Shown here piece by piece: positions 28,041 to 37,850 of a DNA stretch of 64,000 nucleotides. The stretch lies in the NCBI RefSeq assembly GCF_900103875.1, contig NZ_LT629705.1, forward strand, positions 3,171,001-3,235,000, given 5' to 3'. Within the stretch, counting starts at the first letter, position 1; each line of letters begins with the position of its first letter. The position numbers and the translations under genes were made by a program. The notes under the pieces were generated by a model. The model had not been told where the DNA came from. It saw nothing but the letters and a program-made list of their open reading frames with translations, and ran no database searches. This DNA comes from Pseudomonas arsenicoxydans (GTDB lineage: Bacteria; Pseudomonadota; Gammaproteobacteria; Pseudomonadales; Pseudomonadaceae).

Positions 28041-30149
28041 CTATTTTCTCCGGCTGTGGCTATGGTGTCGGAGTATTTTGACGATGATTTTCATTTGCTG
28101 GCCATGCTTGTCATTGAAAAATACAGGCTCTACTGTCACATCACCTTCTTTTAGGCATTGTTGTATATAGCGATCAGCTTCGATTTCATTTGCGAGCATG
28201 AAATCATCAATTCCATATTTTTCCCTCATGAGATCAGCTAGACTTTCATAATTTTCCAAGCGGCCTTTATTCATTTCCTCAATGATATATTGAGATCTAG
28301 CACCACGGAGGGATGTCTCATCAATATTCTGATTGATATAGTTCCAAACTTGTTCTAGGTTCGCATGTGCGAGCATCCAACGTATCGTATTAATTCCACC
28401 AAGGCCGAACATGTTGAAAAATACAAGGGCAAAAAAACGACGGAGTTGGTGCTGTCGCACATAATATCTCTGGCCTGTTGCATTTGTCGCTGTTTGGAAG
28501 TAATCGCAAAGTAAGTCAAAATTTCTCAATAAAGTGAACATCGACGCAGGGCTAAGTTCGTTAGCGCCGGATTGGGGTGGGGAAGAAAATAAGGGCAAGT
28601 AATTAGAGATGTACTCAATTTTCTTTAAATATCGTTGCATTCGCTCCAACTCGTAGATCATATCTACAGCTAACTGGTCTATCGGGCGAGCTTGTATGTC
28701 TCTTTCACCAAAAAGGAAACGAGATGTTTTCTCAGGTCGGAAAATGAGCCATTCGCGAGTTTTGTCAAGGCAATGCAGAGGAAGCTCAACTAATTCCATT
28801 GCTCTTCTTGCCATCAATGTGCCGATTATGTATTGCGCACACCCAGTATAGGTTTGTATAAGCTCAATAAGGCCTTCATTAGCTCTAAGTCTTGAATAAA
28901 ATGATTTTTTGTCATTTTTTCGTGGGGCTCTGCCCGTTGTATCTGCTCGACTGGTATTTCTACAAGCCAACCCCAACTGCTTAATTCCTATGGATTCTGC
29001 TTCTGGGCCAATGATATTTCTAAATTGCGCTTTGGTCAGGCTGGTCATTTGAACTTTGTGAGTGACACAATATTTTGCAGCTTTGCAAAATGCATTGAGG
29101 ATCGTTCTGCCATAGCGATAGTGAAACTCAGTCGCCTGTGCAAAAATATTAAATATCACAGGGGAAGGAACAGAGTTAAAGTACCCATAAGGGGTGAGGT
29201 CGATCATGAAGTTGGAAATTTTTTGAAGGCTCAAAAGATTTGGAGCATCCACGCCTATGGCTGGTAAAAGTCTCAAGCAATTCAATCTGGATCTAAATGC
29301 AAAATAATTTCCTTTTGTAATGCCTTCTTTGTCGACGCGTCGAACGGGAACAGCGTCTAGTTCTCGGCGGTAACGTTTTTCAGCGGGATAGTATGAAAGT
29401 ATGTAGACTCTTGGTTTTGTTGTTGTGCCTCCTAGTGTATTTTTGTAAATTTTTTGAGTGACTAATTTGCTGTTCACATGAAAGCCTGCAGCGAGATTGC
29501 CGCTGTAGTAACCGTGGTAATACAGGGCTGCTCTAACATAAGGGATTTGGTGAGGGTGGATTTCTAGTTCATTTAACTCAAGATCACTAGAGGAAATGTC
29601 TGCCAGGCTGGGAATTTCTTTTATTAGCTTTTTAAGCTGTTTGGTCGGAGTTTGATCTACTAGGGATAAACAAAATTTAGAAAGATTTGTGCCGTATTCA
29701 TATATCGACTCTGAAACAAAAGTTGAGGTGCTAAACTGATGTAGAATACCAGTTAAGTCATTTTCGCCTAGGCCGCGAAGTCCCAAAGTACTTAGATTAA
29801 AACGTTCGGAATTTAATAATAGGATATCAACAATGTAGATTGCATTTGAAAGGTAGCGCCTTTGGGTTTTTGTTGCGGCCATTTCGCCCGCATGCTCGCT
29901 GGTTCCGTGGACAGCGACGATCAAAAAAATCCGCAGGCTCTCTAGTAACCTGGATTGACTGGGATCTGTGAGCATAATCCCACTGGCTAGCTCTATTCGC
30001 CAGTCCAAAGTTTTGGGTTTATCGTAGCCAAGAGAAATTTCCCAAACAGGGTCATCAAATGAATTAAGCAGCCACCCAGCCTTGCGGAATTCATGTGCAA
30101 GGTCGAGATCAAAATTATCAAGAAAACCAAGAGGGTTTTCAGGTCGCAT
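28041..30149 (-). CDS. Large tyrosine-recombinase-like protein, 702 aa
   Basis: A C-terminal tyrosine recombinase core can be traced: Arg I in GTLMARRAMELVELP (R448/449, the analogue of TGLRxxEL), a Lys in EKTSR, HQLRR (H567, R570), LAHANLEQ (H595) and VWNYIN (Tyr604). The ~430-residue N-terminal part has no motif I can name. The length is about twice that of ordinary integrases and similar to TnpB of Tn554 or large recombinases of multi-integrase elements. It overlaps the 769-aa gene by 11 bp and abuts the 202-aa gene. It is likely catalytic. Confidence 0.82.
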   Translation of the reverse strand: MRPENPLGFLDNFDLDLAHEFRKAGWLLNSFDDPVWEISLGYDKPKTLDWRIELASGIMLTDPSQSRLLESLRIFLIVAVHGTSEHAGEMAATKTQRRYLSNAIYIVDILLLNSERFNLSTLGLRGLGENDLTGILHQFSTSTFVSESIYEYGTNLSKFCLSLVDQTPTKQLKKLIKEIPSLADISSSDLELNELEIHPHQIPYVRAALYYHGYYSGNLAAGFHVNSKLVTQKIYKNTLGGTTTKPRVYILSYYPAEKRYRRELDAVPVRRVDKEGITKGNYFAFRSRLNCLRLLPAIGVDAPNLLSLQKISNFMIDLTPYGYFNSVPSPVIFNIFAQATEFHYRYGRTILNAFCKAAKYCVTHKVQMTSLTKAQFRNIIGPEAESIGIKQLGLACRNTSRADTTGRAPRKNDKKSFYSRLRANEGLIELIQTYTGCAQYIIGTLMARRAMELVELPLHCLDKTREWLIFRPEKTSRFLFGERDIQARPIDQLAVDMIYELERMQRYLKKIEYISNYLPLFSSPPQSGANELSPASMFTLLRNFDLLCDYFQTATNATGQRYYVRQHQLRRFFALVFFNMFGLGGINTIRWMLAHANLEQVWNYINQNIDETSLRGARSQYIIEEMNKGRLENYESLADLMREKYGIDDFMLANEIEADRYIQQCLKEGDVTVEPVFFNDKHGQQMKIIVKILRHHSHSRRK

Positions 30150-32448
30150 AAATCAAGTCGTCCAATTGAGTGGTGTCGATTTCTTGCACAGCTATGGCTA
30201 GTTTGCGTTTTAGTTCAGGGTCGTAGCCGTCCTCAATTTCTTTTCTAACTAGTCTGGCAACATTAGACCAATAGTAAGCATCTTCGTCTAAAGGCCTCTT
30301 TCCGTCAGACTCTTTCACGGATTTTTCTAATGATAGTAGGGCGCTCAAGCATCCTATACCTAAGCGAATTAGAATCTCATTGCCTTCCTCCATTATCTGC
30401 TGTTCAATGCTTTTGTTAGGCTCAATGAGGTCTGAAGACAGCTCGTTCAGTGCGTGATTTTTTAGAAACTCGCTGAGTTGTTCCATACTTTCGAAGTTCG
30501 AAGCTTTCATGAGATATGGGCTATCTTTTAGTGCATGGCAAATAACTGCTTTATGAAAGAGGCGAACGTCTCTTGATTCAAAATAATCTAGAAATGCATC
30601 TGGTATGTAATGTGAGAGCAATTCGCTAATTTCTTTCTGGTGTCCAAGTATTTCAGATAATAAGCTTGAATCACCATCGTCGATGTAGGCTTCCATTGCT
30701 CGCGAGGCACGAACGGTGGAGGGGGAAATTTTTCTAAGATACTCTTTTGTTTGTTGCTCGCTTTTATTTGTGATTGATCTGAATTGATTTATGAGAGGTG
30801 TCATGCAGGGCTTTGAAAGTGTCGATCGGTTCCACTGAGGTATCGTAGCAATTATTGGTAGTGATGCAGCAATGGGGCTTGCCAAAAATAATTTCCGACT
30901 GTTTTCATTATTGTTTTTCTTAAAATGCTGGCGAGCTTGCTCAGTAATAGAAATCACATTCTCCATAATCAAGGCAGCTTTTGCCGATACTGGAAATTTT
31001 TGTCTGGCGTACTTTCGGCCTTTTCTGGATTTTTTTCCAGAAATTAAATTTATAATTTCTCCTGAAAATATATAGTTATGGCCACCTTCTGGAAAATACC
31101 CGGTCTGGTTTCCGTTTTTGTCCTTTAGTTGGAATCCCGTCAGGAATGTGGTGGTGATTTTCGGGTGTTCAATTATCAACCCGAGTTGAAAAGGGTATAG
31201 GTCGCTTGTATTAGGGATTCCCAGCATTAATGACATGTCGCGAGCGCTGTAAGTGGTGTTGTTTTTACGGTTATAGTGGCGGACGATTTCTGGGAAATTG
31301 CAGTCGTAGGTATATTTTTCAAAAGTTGCACAGACGTTTTCTAAATTTGCTTGCTTTGTCCATCCATAACCCTTCGTGATCGGCACTCCGAGTTTGGCTA
31401 GTCCTTTTCGTTGAGCAAAATTTTCCATGAATTTGCTCATTTGAATTTCTGCCCATGTTTTAATTACTCTAAGGTCTTCTTTTATTTGAAAGAAAAGAAT
31501 TTCAATTGCTTGACTGTGGCTTACCTCAAGAGGAATGGTGGTTATAAGCTTTTCTCGTACAGTCAAGCCACCGGACTCTTTGATGTGGCTGGAGTTTCCG
31601 GGTACAGCTTTCGCATCGGTATTTGGAAGAGGGCGGATAGGTATAGACCATATGCCTGATTCAATAAAGCAACGTTCTACTTGACTAATAAACTTGTTGT
31701 AGCATTTTTTTCTGGAAGGGAGATTTCTATCTGTAGACTTACTGTCCTTGAAATCGTGCTTTATAAAATCTTTGAATAGGTTGTAGAGTCCGATAGGGTC
31801 TTGAAATGTTTTTTCTGGGTACAGCATCGAGTGTGAAGTGATATAAGTGATGAGTTTGTTAAAATGATGATGATAATGTTCGATAAATCCTTCTGCGCGC
31901 AATCTCAGTTGTTCATAGAAGGTCTCGGTAAATTCTCTGCCGTGAGTTAAGTACATAGGGGCTAATGGTAGATATTGGACTATGCCCAGTCTGTTTTCCA
32001 CCGGCCACCCCTCCCAGTATCGGCGTTTATGAGAAGAGATTTTTTGATTTATTTCATCCCATAAATGACGCTCATGGTGTCGTTTCTGGGGCCACCACAG
32101 CAAGGAAGGAAGCTCGTTCAGTTCGTGCCTTGCTGCTTCTAAGAGAGTATGCATTTCACGACAGGCGGCCTCACGAGCTTTATCGATACCTCCATAAAAG
32201 TCAGTGGTGGCTAGTGCACCGCAGAAGTGATCGAAGATCGCCTGCATGGCAGGGCTGATCAGGGTGTTGCAGGAGATCTCGTAGCCAGCAAGGTGACAGA
32301 ACGAGTCGAAAAGCTTCAAAGGAATTGGGAGTCGTTTGCTTTTGTTGTCCTTAGTCAGGATTTGCAAAGCGTCCGGTTGGATCGCCATGATGGGGTATGG
32401 GTGCAGGGGCTGACCTTTTTTGACAATTGCCATTTTGGTTTTATCCAT
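30139..32448 (-). CDS. Very large degenerate tyrosine-recombinase-like protein, 769 aa
   Basis: First gene of the module, starting about 70 bp inside the island end. The C-terminal part shows a weak recombinase pattern: ISPSTVRASRAM (S577..R580 in place of HxxR), ILGHQKE (H603) and LLSHYIP (Tyr614). I see no clear Arg I; the expected place reads EHPKITTTFLTG. A basic stretch GKKSRKGRKYARQK (~471-484) precedes this. It may be a structural or partially active partner, not a full recombinase. The N-terminal ~400 residues are unassigned. It overlaps the next gene by 11 bp. Confidence 0.7.
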   Translation of the reverse strand: MDKTKMAIVKKGQPLHPYPIMAIQPDALQILTKDNKSKRLPIPLKLFDSFCHLAGYEISCNTLISPAMQAIFDHFCGALATTDFYGGIDKAREAACREMHTLLEAARHELNELPSLLWWPQKRHHERHLWDEINQKISSHKRRYWEGWPVENRLGIVQYLPLAPMYLTHGREFTETFYEQLRLRAEGFIEHYHHHFNKLITYITSHSMLYPEKTFQDPIGLYNLFKDFIKHDFKDSKSTDRNLPSRKKCYNKFISQVERCFIESGIWSIPIRPLPNTDAKAVPGNSSHIKESGGLTVREKLITTIPLEVSHSQAIEILFFQIKEDLRVIKTWAEIQMSKFMENFAQRKGLAKLGVPITKGYGWTKQANLENVCATFEKYTYDCNFPEIVRHYNRKNNTTYSARDMSLMLGIPNTSDLYPFQLGLIIEHPKITTTFLTGFQLKDKNGNQTGYFPEGGHNYIFSGEIINLISGKKSRKGRKYARQKFPVSAKAALIMENVISITEQARQHFKKNNNENSRKLFLASPIAASLPIIATIPQWNRSTLSKPCMTPLINQFRSITNKSEQQTKEYLRKISPSTVRASRAMEAYIDDGDSSLLSEILGHQKEISELLSHYIPDAFLDYFESRDVRLFHKAVICHALKDSPYLMKASNFESMEQLSEFLKNHALNELSSDLIEPNKSIEQQIMEEGNEILIRLGIGCLSALLSLEKSVKESDGKRPLDEDAYYWSNVARLVRKEIEDGYDPELKRKLAIAVQEIDTTQLDDLIYAT

Positions 32449-32518
32449 TTTTGTGCGCCAAACGCGCGTACTACAGCTGCTACATCAAGAATGGTAGAAA
32501 AATGTAATTAGTCAAAAT

Positions 32519-32809
32519 CAAGAGCTGGGTTTCGAACTGAACCTGGATTTCAAAGAAGATTTGGCTGATGAAGCCATTGATGCTTTCCTCGACGCGTTCC
32601 TGAAAGAAGCCATGGAAGCCAACGGTCTGGGCTATGTTGGCGGCGACGACTTCGGTCTGGTTTGCCTGCAGAAACGTGGCTCGGTATCCGAAGAGCAGCG
32701 TGCCGCTGTTGAAGCCTGGCTCAAAGGCCGCAGCGAACTGACCGAAGCAACCGTCAGCCCGCTGATCGACGTCTGGTACCCGGAAAAGCCGATCAATCCG
32801 GTAGCTTGA
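32519..32809 (+). pseudogene. yggL: yggL (DUF469) 3' fragment, cut by the island
   Basis: The frame reads QELGFELNLDFKEDLADEAIDAFLDAFLKEAMEANGLGYVGGDDFGLVCLQKRGSVSEEQRAAVEAWLKGRSEL...WYPEKPINPVA, the DUF469/YggL family, whose E. coli member associates with the 50S ribosomal subunit. Pseudomonas YggL normally starts with ~18 further residues, a basic stretch ending in VDEF before QELGF. Here the upstream codons are island DNA with a TAG at 32495 and no start codon. The next ATG (32561) would remove half of the conserved core. Confidence 0.9.
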
Positions 32810-32816
32810 TGTCATA

Positions 32817-32848
32817 AAAAACGGCGACCCAAGGGTCGCCGTTTTTTT
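32817..32848 (+). terminator. Rho-independent terminator of yggL
   Basis: ACGGCGACCC-AA-GGGTCGCCGT with A-rich and T7 flanks (AAAAAACGGCGACC... GGTCGCCGTTTTTTT), 6-8 bases after the yggL stop. Classical intrinsic terminator. Confidence 0.92.
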
Positions 32849-32856
32849 ATGCCCCA

Positions 32857-32948
32857 AAGATCGCAGCCTCGTTTCACTCGACAGCTCCTACATTGGAATG
32901 CATTCATCCTGTAGGAGCTGTCGAGTGAAACGAGGCTGCGATCTTTTG
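32857..32948. repeat. REP pair, class A (TAGGAGCTGTCGAGT type)
   Basis: Two inverted copies of a ~37-bp element, with halves reading AAGATCGCAGCCTCGTTTCA and CTCGACAGCTCCTAC, joined by a short linker. This is the first REP right of the island. Confidence 0.9.
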
Positions 32949-33088
32949 CTTTTCAGACCTTGCGCCAGTTCAGGATCAGCAGCGTCAACACCCGACCGCA
33001 TTCCAAAGTAGGAGCTGTCGAGTGAAACGAGGCTGCGATCTTTTGCTTTTTCAGGCCTTGCGCCAGTTCAGGATCAGCAGCGTCAACA
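32949..33088. repeat. Partial duplication of the benE 3' end together with one REP
   Basis: A segment at ~32956-32996 (CCTTGCGCCAGTTCAGGATC, then AGCAGCGTCAACACCC) repeats the last ~40 bases of the benE coding region at 33056-33090. Each copy is preceded by a class A REP half ending in ATCTTTTGCTTTT. The intact gene uses the right copy. It looks like a ~100-bp tandem duplication of REP plus gene end. Confidence 0.8.
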
Positions 33089-34241
33089 CCCCCGCCACAA
33101 TCCCCCAGAACGCCGACCCGATGGAAAACAGCGTCAGCCCCGACGCCGTGACCATGAAGGTGATCAGCGCCGCTTCACGCTCCTTCACTTCGCTCATGGC
33201 GATGCTCAAGCCATTGATGATCGAACCGAACAGCGCCAGCGCGGCAATCGACAGCACCAACTCTTTAGGCAACGCGGCAAACAACGCCGCCAGTGTTGCG
33301 CCGAACACCCCGGCGATCCCGTAGAAAATCCCGCACCACACCGCCGCCGTGTAGCGCTTGTTACGATCTTCATGGGCATGCGGCCCGGTGCAGATCGCCG
33401 CGCTGATGGCCGCCAGGTTGATCCCGTGGGAGCCGAACGGCGCCAGCAGCAACGAAGCGATCCCGGTGGTGGTGATCAGCGGCGAGGCCGGCACGGTGTA
33501 GCCGTCGGCGCGCAGCACGGCAATGCCGGGCATGTTCTGCGACGTCATTGCCACCACGAACAGCGGGATGCCGATGCTGATGGTCGCGGCCAGAGAGAAA
33601 TGGGGCGTGGTCCAGACCGGCGTTGCCACTTCCAGATGGAAGCCGCTGAAATCCAGCAGCCCCATGAACCCCGACAGTGCCGTGCCAATCAGCAATGCTG
33701 CAAGCACCGCATACCGTGGCGACAGGCGCTTGATCACCAGGTAAGTGAAGAACATTCCCAATACCAGCCCAGTGCGATGCTGGGCGGCGACGAAGATTTC
33801 GCTGCCGATCTTGAACAGGATCCCCGCCAGCAATGCCGCAGCCAATGAAGCCGGAATTCTTTTCACCAGGCGTTCGAAGCTGCCGGTCAAACCACAAATC
33901 GTCACCAGTACCGCGCAGGTAATATAGGCGCCGATGGCTTCGCCGTAACTGACGCCGCCCAGGCTGGTGATCAGCAACGCTGCGCCGGGCGTCGACCAGG
34001 CGATGGTGATCGGCGTGCGATAACGCAAGGACAGACCGATGGAGCACACCGCCATGCCGATCGAGATCGCCCAGATCCACGAGGAAATCTGCCCGCTGGT
34101 CAAACCTGCCGCTTGTCCGGCCTGGAACATCAGGACCAGGGAGCTGGTGTAACCGGTCATCATCGCGATAAAGCCGGCGACGATGGCCGACGGTGACGTG
34201 TCGGCCAGGGGGCGGAGCTGCGTGTGCGTGGCGTCGTTCAT
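33051..34241 (-). CDS. BenE-family H+ symporter (benzoate or purine-type substrate)
   Basis: A 396-aa, ~12-helix inner-membrane transporter of the BenE family. Motifs include AGFIAMMTGYTSSLVLMFQAGQAAGLTSGQISSWIWAI at the N-terminus, ITIAWSTPGAALL and VVAMTSQNMPGIAVLRADGY, and PFGSHGINLAAISAAICTGPHAHED, which is highly diagnostic. BenE members are annotated as benzoate/H+ symporters. Here there are no benzoate genes, and the divergent GntR gene and purine catabolism genes are close, so the substrate is open. The 3' end is partly duplicated downstream. Confidence 0.9.
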   Translation of the reverse strand: MNDATHTQLRPLADTSPSAIVAGFIAMMTGYTSSLVLMFQAGQAAGLTSGQISSWIWAISIGMAVCSIGLSLRYRTPITIAWSTPGAALLITSLGGVSYGEAIGAYITCAVLVTICGLTGSFERLVKRIPASLAAALLAGILFKIGSEIFVAAQHRTGLVLGMFFTYLVIKRLSPRYAVLAALLIGTALSGFMGLLDFSGFHLEVATPVWTTPHFSLAATISIGIPLFVVAMTSQNMPGIAVLRADGYTVPASPLITTTGIASLLLAPFGSHGINLAAISAAICTGPHAHEDRNKRYTAAVWCGIFYGIAGVFGATLAALFAALPKELVLSIAALALFGSIINGLSIAMSEVKEREAALITFMVTASGLTLFSIGSAFWGIVAGVLTLLILNWRKA

Positions 34242-34298
34242 GACAGCGGTGTTCCTTTTACGTATGAAAATGTCCCGTAGAAGCTGTGTAGGAGCTGT

Positions 34299-34400
34299 GT
34301 AGGAGCTGTCGAGTGCAACGAGGCTGCGATCTTTTGACTTTGATTTTTTAAAAACAAGATCAAAAGATCGCAGCCTCGTTTCACTCGACAGCTCCTACAG
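34299..34400. repeat. REP pair, class A, with short tandem copies at its left edge
   Basis: Inverted class A REPs. The left one is preceded by repeats of the unit GTGTAGGAGCT (AGCTGTGTAGGAGCTGTGTA), a small slippage product. It lies between the divergent benE and gntR genes. Confidence 0.88.
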
Positions 34401-34511
34401 GACGAATGCAGCGCATACAGGATTCTGTGTTCAAGCCTAAACTCAAAAGTAACCAGTCGTTGCAATACAGCGGAAGTGACAAACAGCCGTACAGTCGTGT
34501 TGCCACCATCC

Positions 34512-34523
34512 ATTGTGTACAAT
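34512..34523. promoter_or_regulatory. Candidate FCD-GntR operator ATTGT-GT-ACAAT
   Basis: A perfect 5-bp inverted repeat around GT, of the TTGTnnACAA type bound by many FCD-subfamily GntR regulators. It is about 93 bp upstream of the gntR start, in the region divergent to benE. It probably mediates autoregulation and benE control. Confidence 0.55.
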
Positions 34524-34615
34524 CGCGGTGTTTTTTACGCGATACTTGCCAGCGACCCACTGTGCCGTATTACAGTCACGGTCAATTCGCCGCAGTTCTC
34601 CCGACTCGAGTGCCC

Positions 34616-35380
34616 ATGAACGAACAGTTGCAACCCCTAAAGAAACAACCGCGAGCAGGCAAAGCCGGCCGCAGCGGTACCCAGGACGATATTGTCTACG
34701 CGCATATCTTCGAGGCCATCCTCGAACAGCGTCTGGCGCCCGGCACCAAGTTGAGCGAAGAAGCGCTGGGGGAAATTTTCGGGGTCAGTCGCACCATCAT
34801 TCGCCGTGCGCTGTCGCGCCTGGCCCATGAAGGCGTCGTGCTGCTGCGTCCAAACCGTGGCGCCGTCGTTGCCAGCCCAAGTGTCGAAGAGGCCCGTCAG
34901 GTGTTCCTCGCGCGACGTCTGGTGGAGCGGGCGATCACTGAACTGGCCGTGCAACACGCAACCGCCGAACAGATTGCCGAGTTGCGGCAGATGGTCAACG
35001 ACGAACGCGACAGCTTCTCCCGTGGCGATCGCGGTGCCGGTATCCGTTTGTCGGGCGAGTTCCACCTGAAACTGGCAGAAGCGGCGAAAAACGCGCCACT
35101 GATCAGCTTCCAGCGCAGCCTGGTGTCCCAGACATCGTTGATCATTGCCCAGTATGAAAGCGGCAATCGCTCGCACTGTTCCTACGACGAGCACACCCAG
35201 CTGATCGACGCGATCGAAGCGCGCAACGGTGAGTTGGCAGTGAATCTGATGATGCATCACATGGATCACATCGACAGCAAACTCAACCTCGACGAAGAAA
35301 GCGCGTCGGATGACTTGCATGCGGTGTTCTCGCATTTGTTGCAGACCAAGAAGCCAGGGCGGCCAGCCGCCAAACTCTGA
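34616..35380 (+). CDS. GntR-family regulator, FCD subfamily
   Basis: A 254-aa regulator from ATG 34616 (MNEQLQPLKK). The longer frame to 34406 overlaps the operator region and a REP and is rejected. The winged helix (~residues 20-85) has LAPGTKLSEEALGEIFGVSRTIIRRALSRLAHEGVV. The FCD ligand domain (~95-230) has FHLKLAEAAKN, HMDHID and metal-coordinating His/Asp residues of the usual type. The C-terminus KKPGRPAAKL is basic. It is convergent with guaD and divergent from benE. The effector is unknown; purine catabolites are likely from context. Confidence 0.9.
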   Translation: MNEQLQPLKKQPRAGKAGRSGTQDDIVYAHIFEAILEQRLAPGTKLSEEALGEIFGVSRTIIRRALSRLAHEGVVLLRPNRGAVVASPSVEEARQVFLARRLVERAITELAVQHATAEQIAELRQMVNDERDSFSRGDRGAGIRLSGEFHLKLAEAAKNAPLISFQRSLVSQTSLIIAQYESGNRSHCSYDEHTQLIDAIEARNGELAVNLMMHHMDHIDSKLNLDEESASDDLHAVFSHLLQTKKPGRPAAKL

Positions 35381-35389
35381 TTGTTGGGC

Positions 35390-35479
35390 AAAGATCGCAG
35401 CCTCGTTGCACTCGACAGCTCCTACATTGGAATGCGCCCCCTGTAGGAGCTGTCGAGTGCAACGAGGCTGCGATCTTTT
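35390..35479. repeat. REP pair, class A
   Basis: Inverted pair in the gap between gntR and the shared terminator; here the arm reads CGTTGCACTCGACAGC, a one-base variant of the usual CGTTTCACTCGACAGC. Confidence 0.88.
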
Positions 35480-35497
35480 GATCTTCCGACAGACAAC

Positions 35498-35537
35498 AAA
35501 AATCCCCCGGGACTGTAGAGTTCGGGGGATTTTTTTA
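35498..35537. terminator. Bidirectional terminator between gntR and guaD
   Basis: AAAAATCCCCCG and CGGGGGATTTTTTT form a GC stem with A- and T-tracts on both sides, so it can stop both convergent transcripts. Confidence 0.9.
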
Positions 35538-35549
35538 TGCCCGAAAAAC

Positions 35550-36854
<1,305 letters not shown>

Positions 36855-36862
36855 GTGGTTTC

Positions 36863-37714
36863 TCAACGTGTGGCTTGGCTGCGGCGTGAAGCAGGCAGCA
36901 GTTTGGCAATTGATGATCCGGCGCTGGCAGTGTGCTGGCCGAAATCCGCGTTATAGGTGGCGATGATTTCGCCGGCGATGGAGATGGCGATTTCCACAGG
37001 CAACTTGCCTTTGACTTCGCCGATGCCCATCGGGCAGCGCATGCGTTGCAACACGCTGCTGTCAAAACCGCGCTCGCGCAGGCGATGCTCGAACTTCACC
37101 CGTTTGGTCTTCGAACCGATCAGGCCGAAGTAGGCGAAGTCGTTGCGCTTGAGGATCGCGGCGGTGAGTTCGAGGTCGAGCTGGTGGTTGTGGGTCATGA
37201 CGATGCAGTAGCTGCCGGCGGGCAGGTCGTCGACTTCGTCCACCGGTTCTTCGCTGACAATCTTGCGAACGCCGTAAGGGATGTGTTCAGGGAATTCGTC
37301 TTCCCGGGAATCGATCCAGCGCACCCGGCAGGGCAGGCTGGCGAGCAGTGGCACCAAGGCGCGGCCGACATGGCCGGCGCCGAATACGGCGATCTGCGCC
37401 TGGACCTGACCCATGGGTTCGAACAGCAAAACGGTCACGCCGCCGCAGCACTGGCCAAGGCTGGCGCCGAGGCTGAAGCGCTCCAGATGGGTGTCCTGCT
37501 TGCCGCTGGCGAGCATCTCGCGGGCGATTTGCATGGCTTTGTATTCCAGGTGCCCGCCACCGATGGTGTCGAAGGTCTGGGTGGCGCTGATGACTATCTT
37601 CGAGCCGGCATTGCGCGGCGTCGAGCCGAGCTCTTCGATGATGGTCACCAACACACAGGGTTCACCCCGGGATTGCAGGTCGGCGAGGGCGTCGATCCAG
37701 TTGTACATATTCAC
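36863..37714 (-). CDS. xdhC: XdhC, molybdenum cofactor insertion/maturation factor
   Basis: A 283-aa XdhC/CoxI-family protein needed to sulfurate and insert the molybdenum cofactor into xanthine dehydrogenase. It shows the N-terminal CxxC-free CoxI motif with GSTPRNAGSKIVI and TIGGGHLEYKA, the Cys pair in GQCCGG (~residues 97-102), and a Rossmann domain AVFGAGHVGRALVPLL with GSKTKR (~222-227). It lies between xdhB and guaD; a REP pair separates it from xdhB. Confidence 0.95.
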   Translation of the reverse strand: MNMYNWIDALADLQSRGEPCVLVTIIEELGSTPRNAGSKIVISATQTFDTIGGGHLEYKAMQIAREMLASGKQDTHLERFSLGASLGQCCGGVTVLLFEPMGQVQAQIAVFGAGHVGRALVPLLASLPCRVRWIDSREDEFPEHIPYGVRKIVSEEPVDEVDDLPAGSYCIVMTHNHQLDLELTAAILKRNDFAYFGLIGSKTKRVKFEHRLRERGFDSSVLQRMRCPMGIGEVKGKLPVEIAISIAGEIIATYNADFGQHTASAGSSIAKLLPASRRSQATR

Positions 37715-37743
37715 CTCAACATCTCTGTTGTCTGTTCGGGCCT

Positions 37744-37834
37744 CATCGCTAGCAGGCTAGCTCCCACATTGTTTTGTGGTGTCCGCACATTTTGGATTCA
37801 CTACGAATCCTGTGGGAGCTAGCCTGCTAGCGAT
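37744..37834. repeat. REP pair, class B variant (GGGAGCTAGCCTGCTAGCG type)
   Basis: Inverted ~29-bp copies (ATCGCTAGCAGGCTAGCTCC and complement) in the xdhB-xdhC gap. It is the only class B element left of 57 kb. Confidence 0.9.
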
Positions 37835-37850
37835 TGGCCGCGCCTAGGTC

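Noticed and set aside
27963..28170. Plus-strand frames of about 60 aa within the recombinase genes
   Set aside because: They are antisense to the well-supported 202- and 702-aa genes and have no signals.
32857..35479. Clustered inverted repeats considered as a CRISPR array
   Set aside because: The units are paired inverted REPs separated by genes, not direct repeats with regular spacers, and no cas genes are present.
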